Source: Stictocephala bisonia (lineage: Eukaryota > Arthropoda > Insecta > Hemiptera > Membracidae). Taken from it: DNA of 64,000 bases. The DNA is taken from NCBI GenBank assembly GCA_035578905.1, contig JAQJVL010001105.1:46001-110000 (forward strand), given 5' to 3'. Under the pieces are notes generated by a model, which saw only the letters and a list, made by a program, of their open reading frames with translations, ran no database searches and was not told the origin of the DNA. How positions within the stretch are numbered: the first letter of the stretch is position 1; every line of letters starts with the position of its first letter. Positions 57,970-64,000 of this stretch are shown piece after piece. Position numbers and translations under genes: made by a program.

Positions 57970-59180
57970 TAATTTAAAAAATAAATAAAACAGAATTATC
58001 GTAAAATACTCTAAATTCACAGTTAAAATTAATTTTGTAATTAGGAATTAAGGAGCAACTATTTATATTTTGTAACTAAATTAAGATTGTATTTTTTATT
58101 TGATGTTTTTAGACATAGTATATTTAAGTATTTTATACAAGTTGTTAAGATGGACCATTCATAATAGTTACGGTAAGTGTAAGTCGATCCCTATTGACTA
58201 GTCTCCCGAACCCCTAACTAAAAACGACTTCTCACCAATCTTTCTCGCTAACAAGACATCTTAACTATTTGTCTGCGAGATTTCCTATGGGCGAGAACAA
58301 ATGACTTAGGTTCACTATATCACACTGACACTTATATTTTGGTTCATCGCATTTGTCAGAAGCTCTTTCCACCTTACATGCTCCATGACATTTACACATG
58401 CAGCCTTACAGCTGACTTCCGCAAATCAAAATAGCCTCCCTCCCAATACATAGCCGTCTGATCAGTTGCATTTCGTTACAAGACACATAAATCTCTACTC
58501 AATATGCTATTGAAAAATAAGAACTGTCAGGCCATATAAATCTATTCTAATCTGTAGCTTTACTCTAGATTTGATACTGATTCATAAGAAATCAGTATTG
58601 TCAAACTAGAAAATTCCACCCTACAGTTCCTACGTTTGATCTGAACTCACTGATTGTATCAGTATCTCAATTAGGTTCTGGGCATATACAGTGTTATAAA
58701 ATTGGATGTATTTTATCCTAAACATACAATTCTATTATTTAATGTTATACAATTACTTCATATACTAAATAATCTTCAGTTGATACCAATATTTGAATAA
58801 AATATAGTTTAGGTTCATTTATAACAACAGTAGAGTTGATAGGTGTTAGTTGATAGGTGTTTTTTCATAAGCGTACAGAGGTTATGTCTGAGTTCAGGAT
58901 GATTAGTGATTACCAACCAACGATTTTTTCCCAAAAGTTTAATCGATTAATATAAATATATATCTCTACTTATTTTTTTACAACAATGTTGGCCCATGAG
59001 TATTAAAAATACAAACATTGATTGTTTTTTAAAGCATTTTAAGCAAAACATCTCAATTCTCTAAGGGTGATTATAATTATATTTGTCAATCATTGAATGA
59101 TTTACATTTAAAATAATGCTTACAGCTTCAAAATCCCGATTTCCAATAATTAATAGACATATATTAATTCCTTAATTCCA
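57970..59180. other. Non-coding, partly less AT-rich
   Basis: 58150-58500 is less AT-rich than its flanks but has no long frame, tRNA box or element end. Nothing could be identified. Confidence 0.4.
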
Positions 59181-59181
59181 T

Positions 59182-61697
59182 AACTTTAGGATATTGTTCC
59201 TTGGGTAAAATGAAGCAAAAAACATTATACAACAAATGGTCTATCTTATTCCGTTTACTGTCTGTATATCAATATGTGTTCTCTACCATTTAAAATGATT
59301 AAAACCAAATTAAAAAGAAACTAATCGTTTTACGAAACAATACCAAGATAGGTAATTGTTAGTACTTTTAATACGAATTAAAACGACACCTTCTTTTTTT
59401 AAATGAAAAAATAAACAACAATACTACAACGATTATTTTGTAAAACTGTACAGCCTCACTTGCACGTGTGGGGACAAAAATGGAGTGGTTTTATGAAAAA
59501 ATACCATGATAAGTAATTGATAGTGCTTTTAATAAGGATGAAAACGACGCCTTATTTGTGAAAATCAAATAATAAATAACAAATTTACTACGATAGTTGT
59601 ATGACACTGTAAAGTTTAGAATGAACCCATAGAGCAACAATGGAATTCATTATTAATGGGCTGTCGGCTTATAATAATGTAGTAACACTATAAATGTAGT
59701 ACTTTTTTAATATTTAAAATAAATCTACATTTTGACAGATTATAAAAATAAGTATTTACTATTCAACTATTAGTAAAAGGATTACATTTTTAAAACTTAA
59801 TAATTGGTAATAGCTAAATGATAAATCAATTGATGTTTTAATACTCATAGTTTGGTAAATTAAATCAGCTGTTGTGATTATTGGTTTTATTACATCAGCT
59901 GTTGTTTTAATCAGAAGACAGTGCAAAGTAATTCCTGTTTGTCATACATGCTTTTAAGTACTAATTATCATGAATAATTTCACTTCTTCAGAATACTGTG
60001 ATATTCAGTATGTTTATGGATTTGCTGGTGGAAATGCTACACAGGCTAGAATATTGTATGGTGAGTTTTATCCAAACAGGAAACTTCCTTCTGTTAAAAC
60101 TTTCACAGCAGTTTATAACAGACTCTGTGAATCTGGTTCATTTAAAGTGTCCATGAATGATATGGGTCGTAACAGGACTATTAGAACAGTCGATTTTGAA
60201 GAAGGCGTGCTACAACATTTCAATGAAAATCCCACAACAAGCACATGATTAGCTGCAAATAAGATCGGTACAGGTCATATATCAGTTTTTAGGGTTCTAA
60301 AAGAGTACAAATTACATCCCTACCACATCCAAAAGGTGCAGGCATTGATTCCTGAGGACTATCCACAAAGTATAAATTTTTGCCAATGGTCCCTAAATAA
60401 GATACGTCAGTCACCAAATTTTCTAAATAAAGTTTTTTTCACGGATGAGGCTTCGTTTAGTAGTTAGAATTTTTAATTCAAGAAACCAACATGTTTGGAA
60501 ATATGACAACACACATGCGACATTTAACAAAGGACACCAAGAAAGATTTTCACTAAACGTGTGGGCCGGCATTTTAAATGGAAGAATTATTGGGCCCTAC
60601 ATATTGCCCAACCACCTAAATTCACACACATATTTGGTTTTTATAAGAGACATTTTGCCTGAATTAATTGAAAATATACCATATGATGTCATATTGGGAA
60701 TGTGGTTTTAACATGATGGAGCACCAGCCCATTTTGCACAGATTGTGCGGGCTTCTTTGAACTACAGGTATGGACAGCAATGGATTGGACGTGGTGGACC
60801 TGTGGCCTGGCCTCCCAGGTCACCTGACCTTACTCCACTAGATTTTTTTCTTTTGGGGACAAATGAAAAGTCTAGTTTATGAAACACCGGTAAATGATGT
60901 AATGGATCTTGTGGCTAGAATAGAAGTTGCGGCTGCAACAATTCACAACGGATTTTCAAATTTCAATCGATTGAAAAGATCAATGATGAATCGTTTTGAA
61001 CTATGCATTGAAGCTGCTGGACATAACATTGAGCAGTTACTGTAATGTGGGATTTATTAAGTTAAAAAATGTAATCCTTTTATTAATAGTTGAATAATAA
61101 ATACTCATTTTTATAATCTGTCAAAATGTAGTTTTATTTTAAATATTAAAAAAGTACTACATTTATAGTGTTACTACATTATTATAAGCCGACAGCCCAT
61201 TAATAATGAATTCCATTGTTGCTCTATGGGTCCATTCTAAACTTTACAGTGTCATACAACTATCGTAGTAAATTTGTTATTTATTATTTGATTTTCACAA
61301 ATAAGGTGTCGTTTTAATCCTTATTAAAAGTACTATCAATTACTTTTAATGGTATTTTTTCATAAAACCACTCCATTTTTCTCCCCACACGTGCAAGTGA
61401 GGCTGTACAGTTTTACAAAAAAATCGTTGTAGTTTTGTTGTTTATTGTTTCATTTAAAAAAATGAGGTGTCGTTTTAATTCTTATTAAAAGCACTAACAA
61501 TTATCTATCGTGATATTTTTTCTTAAAACGATTAGTTTCTTTTTAATTAGGTTTTAATCATTTTAAATGGTAAAGAACACATATTGATATACAGACAGTA
61601 AACGGAATGAGAAAGACCATTTGTTGTATTATGTCTTTTGCTTCATTTCACCCAGGGAACAATATCCTAAAGTTTGTGTAGAGAGTTTTGTTACACC

Positions 61698-61700
<3 letters not shown>
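59182..61700 (+). mobile_element. DD41D Tc1/mariner-superfamily transposon with long TIRs
   Basis: Inverted repeats of about 620 bp (59182-59800 and 61050-61673) flank a broken transposase gene. The right end continues to ACAGGGTGTAACAAAAC (opposite strand, 61684-61700) and is followed by TA. The left end lacks the last 25-30 bases. Total about 2.5 kb. The arms differ by scattered substitutions, so the insertion is not recent. Confidence 0.82.
59970..61045 (+). pseudogene. DD41D transposase, broken
   Basis: The N-terminus (59970-60248: YVYGFAGGNATQARILY and onward) is a helix-turn-helix region of the DUF4817 type. A TGA at 60247-60249 stands where Arg is expected (LAANKIGTG follows). The first catalytic Asp is in FFTDEASFSS (60438 on). 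A frameshift near 60460 changes to the frame with QHVWKYDN and LNVWAGILNGRIIG. A TAA at about 60709 precedes HDGAPAHF, the second Asp. The third Asp is in SPDLTPLDFF after 41 intervening residues, giving DD41D. A further shift near 60855 leads to the C-terminus ending at 61045. Not functional. Confidence 0.82.

Positions 61701-61784
<84 letters not shown>
61701..61784. repeat. (TA)n microsatellite at the transposon right end
   Basis: About 84 bp of TA beginning at the TA expected as the target site of the DD41D element. Confidence 0.97.
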
Positions 61785-61791
<7 letters not shown>

Positions 61792-61879
61792 TACTAAAGT
61801 ATTTGATTCATTAGTATATTAGAGTTATGTCAAAACTACTTAAAGGCATTTTTTAGAAGATTTTTTTACTATAATCCAT

Positions 61880-62040
61880 CCTTTAAAAAGGGTATTCTCG
61901 ATAGGAGATGGGATAGACAAGTCAGACAGAGGGATCGTGTTTCGGTCAACAAACAAGCCCCTGGAGTCTGGCTAGTCTGACGTCAGCTGGGCGAGCCACC
62001 AAGAAGGGAGCAATTATTGACATTGCCAGTTCACTGGACC
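61880..62040. other. GC-richer segment of unknown nature
   Basis: A block less AT-rich than its surroundings, containing GTCAGACAGAGGGATCG and CTGACGTCAGCTGGGCGAGC. No frame, tRNA boxes or terminal repeats recognised. Confidence 0.3.
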
Positions 62041-62044
62041 AATA

Positions 62045-62830
62045 ATTTAACTAAACTTTTGTTAAGCCTTTCTTATTTTTCTACAGAACAGTTTTTCAAT
62101 AAAACATTTGCTAGTCACTTTATATACAAATAACTTGCAATATATAAAATGATCAAATTTGATAAATCATTATTCTGACGTATATTAATATTATCCTAAT
62201 AAAAATGCAACAAAATACTATTTTATTGTTTTAAAATTTTGCAGTAGCTATTAAATAACTCCTGAACAGATAATTTAAAAATACCAGCGGAAGTACAGTT
62301 AGAAACAACAAACAAAATTCTTAAGGTGTAATCAGCTGTTCACACCTTAGAGTGAAAAGTTGTTGACTTAAGTTTGGTTTAGACTAAACACCAGTCCTTT
62401 AACTTGGAGCAACTAAGTTTTATATCTTCAAATTATGTATTTACGATATTTATAAGTAAATAAATGTGATGATGCCGTAAATAATTTTTTACATTAATCA
62501 AACTTGTATGATTTTAAAATTAATCCCAATATCTATAATAATATAATAATATTTTCTATTATTTTACTTGTGAAAAGCTTAGTTTTCTTTATTATCGTTA
62601 AACGAAGAAACCTAGTTCCATAAATAATAATAAAATAAATTAAGTATTAATATGCAATTAATTTATTTCTAACAAAGAAAGCTTTCTGTAAAAGTTGGAT
62701 CAGTTCTAAAGTTGTTTCTGATCAAATAGTTCCTAGTTTATACAATTTAAAAATGGCAGACATTTTTATTTTACAAACTTGATATAATTAAAAAAAAATA
62801 CTTAAAATGGAAAAATTTTAAAATCTGATT
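62045..62830. other. AT-rich non-coding, nothing recognised
   Basis: No supported feature. Confidence 0.45.
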
Positions 62831-62833
62831 TCA

Positions 62834-63012
62834 TAAAAGATGGTACAACGATTGTTAATATTGTATCAATGACTGATAAGTTGTAATATTTCTAATACAG
62901 TACATGTTAATATTGTCGCAGTTTTATCCAATTAGGATGTACTGTATTAAAAAAAAGTTAAACTTATCATGCAGTATTGATCTGATCTTAGCAATCTTTG
63001 TACCATCTTTTA
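62834..63012. mobile_element. Foldback element of about 180 bp
   Basis: Outer arms TAAAAGATGGTACAA and its complement (ending 63012), with further pairing through TGATAAGTT and AATACAGTACAT towards the centre. Arms of about 70-77 bp surround a short AT-rich loop. No coding. Confidence 0.65.
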
Positions 63013-63014
63013 GG

Positions 63015-63718
63015 TAATAAAATTTTGCAATTGTTGTGTATTCTGTACTTTTTTAAAATTTATACTTTTTCAGATATTAAGCTTTGAAAATTAAAAATTG
63101 GTGCCAATCAGAAACTTTATAATATATACTTAATTATTAGATCTTATTTCTCCTCATAAATGTACTGGGTTTGAAGAAAATATCTTGAGGGGTTATTAAG
63201 ATATTAGACAATTGTGTAAAAAAACACATTTAGACAGACAAAAATTAAGCGTTTTAGGATATGTTTTTAGAGGTACTTTTTTTCGGTTTTAATGTAATGA
63301 ATCGTAACGAAATGTCTTGAAGAGGTTTTTTATGAACGCCCGTATATGCAAATATTTTATATGTATTTAGATTCTCTTTGTATTATTTGTAAATGTGAAT
63401 CTTATGACTGCAGTCAAAAACGTTGAATATTACATTACTATAAATATATAATAGTATATATAAACATATAAATATATTATAAGTAATTATTTAACTCTCA
63501 TCAAAAAAGCTTTAAAATATTTTATCTATTATAAATTTACTACAAAAAAGCATACTTTATAACATTTTGTGTGATATAGTATTGACCTTTATTCTACATA
63601 AATACTAATATAAAGGTTACATTCTGTGCTGTTTATGGCTCCACCTAGGGCATTGCTTTACGAGATGACATTCTTACGGCCAGTAAAATATCTGAGACAC
63701 GGTATTCTAATTTTATAA

Positions 63719-63764
<46 letters not shown>

Positions 63765-64000
63765 ACCTTGTAGAGGAACCGCTTTTATATAATGCAAGTG
63801 GTTTTAAAAAATGGCTTATTATTCGCTGACCTATTTACTTGAACAAATAATGTGACAGATAAAATACCTGTTAAGAATGTAGAATGTAACTGGTTAGTTT
63901 GCAAAGAGCGTTTGTAACGTAATAGTTATAGTAATAGAAACCAAATATAGCGATACGTATTGAAAAAGAAGACACATTCAAATGCAAAAGAATAATCAGT
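63015..64000. other. AT-rich non-coding with a (TA)n run
   Basis: A TA microsatellite lies at about 63719-63761. No other feature supported. Confidence 0.5.

Overview
This is a gene-poor, AT-rich stretch of an animal nuclear genome, most likely an insect. The transposon mix points that way: Penelope-like elements, a CR1-like LINE, a Tc1/mariner-superfamily element with a DD41D catalytic triad, piggyBac-like and hAT-like ends, Helitron-like ends, tRNA-derived SINEs and many minisatellites. A hemipteran is my guess, at low confidence. No complete host gene was recognised. One possible internal exon lies on the minus strand at 23302-23571. Every other recognisable protein belongs to a mobile element.

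Layout. 1-2905: AT-rich, with a minisatellite and a dispersed repeat. 2906-5476: a 2.57 kb near-perfect palindrome made of two head-to-head, 5'-truncated Penelope-like copies (PLE-A), with a hammerhead-ribozyme-like motif at each outer end. 5477-8715: mostly empty, with a reverse-transcriptase scrap. 8716-12352: a composite bounded by TTAA and piggyBac-like ends. It holds a 28-bp minisatellite of about 50 units, a 1.3 kb hAT-like element with an 8-bp target duplication, and a piggyBac MITE. 13629-20470: a Penelope-like element on the minus strand (PLE-B), split inside its GIY-YIG nuclease domain by a 5.9 kb LINE whose ORF1 is intact and whose ORF2 is decayed. 20471-21117: two Helitron-like ends. 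24316-24687: a 7-bp minisatellite. 27830-29335: a 114-bp satellite. 33-38 kb: two short PLE-B derivatives, one carrying the best hammerhead core, and a foldback Tc1/mariner derivative. 45-46 kb: a minisatellite with a 160-bp higher-order unit. 49-58 kb: MITEs, SINEs and a third Penelope-like element (PLE-C) bordered by SINE sequence. 59182-61700: the DD41D transposon with inverted repeats of about 620 bp.

How the parts relate. The strongest signal is RNA structure. Three different Penelope-like families carry the same hammerhead layout at their 3' ends: CUGANGA, a short helix II, GAA, and then a self-complementary hexamer (AGGCCU, AUCGAU or AGCGCU) as helix III, followed by A or C at the cleavage position. 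The second is the LINE ORF1, which joins a FLYWCH-like zinc finger, coiled coil, Ulp1-like protease remnant and complete SGNH esterase. The third is that part of the tandem-repeat content appears to derive from transposon ends. All calls come from reading the sequence by eye, so boundaries of degenerate repeats are approximate.
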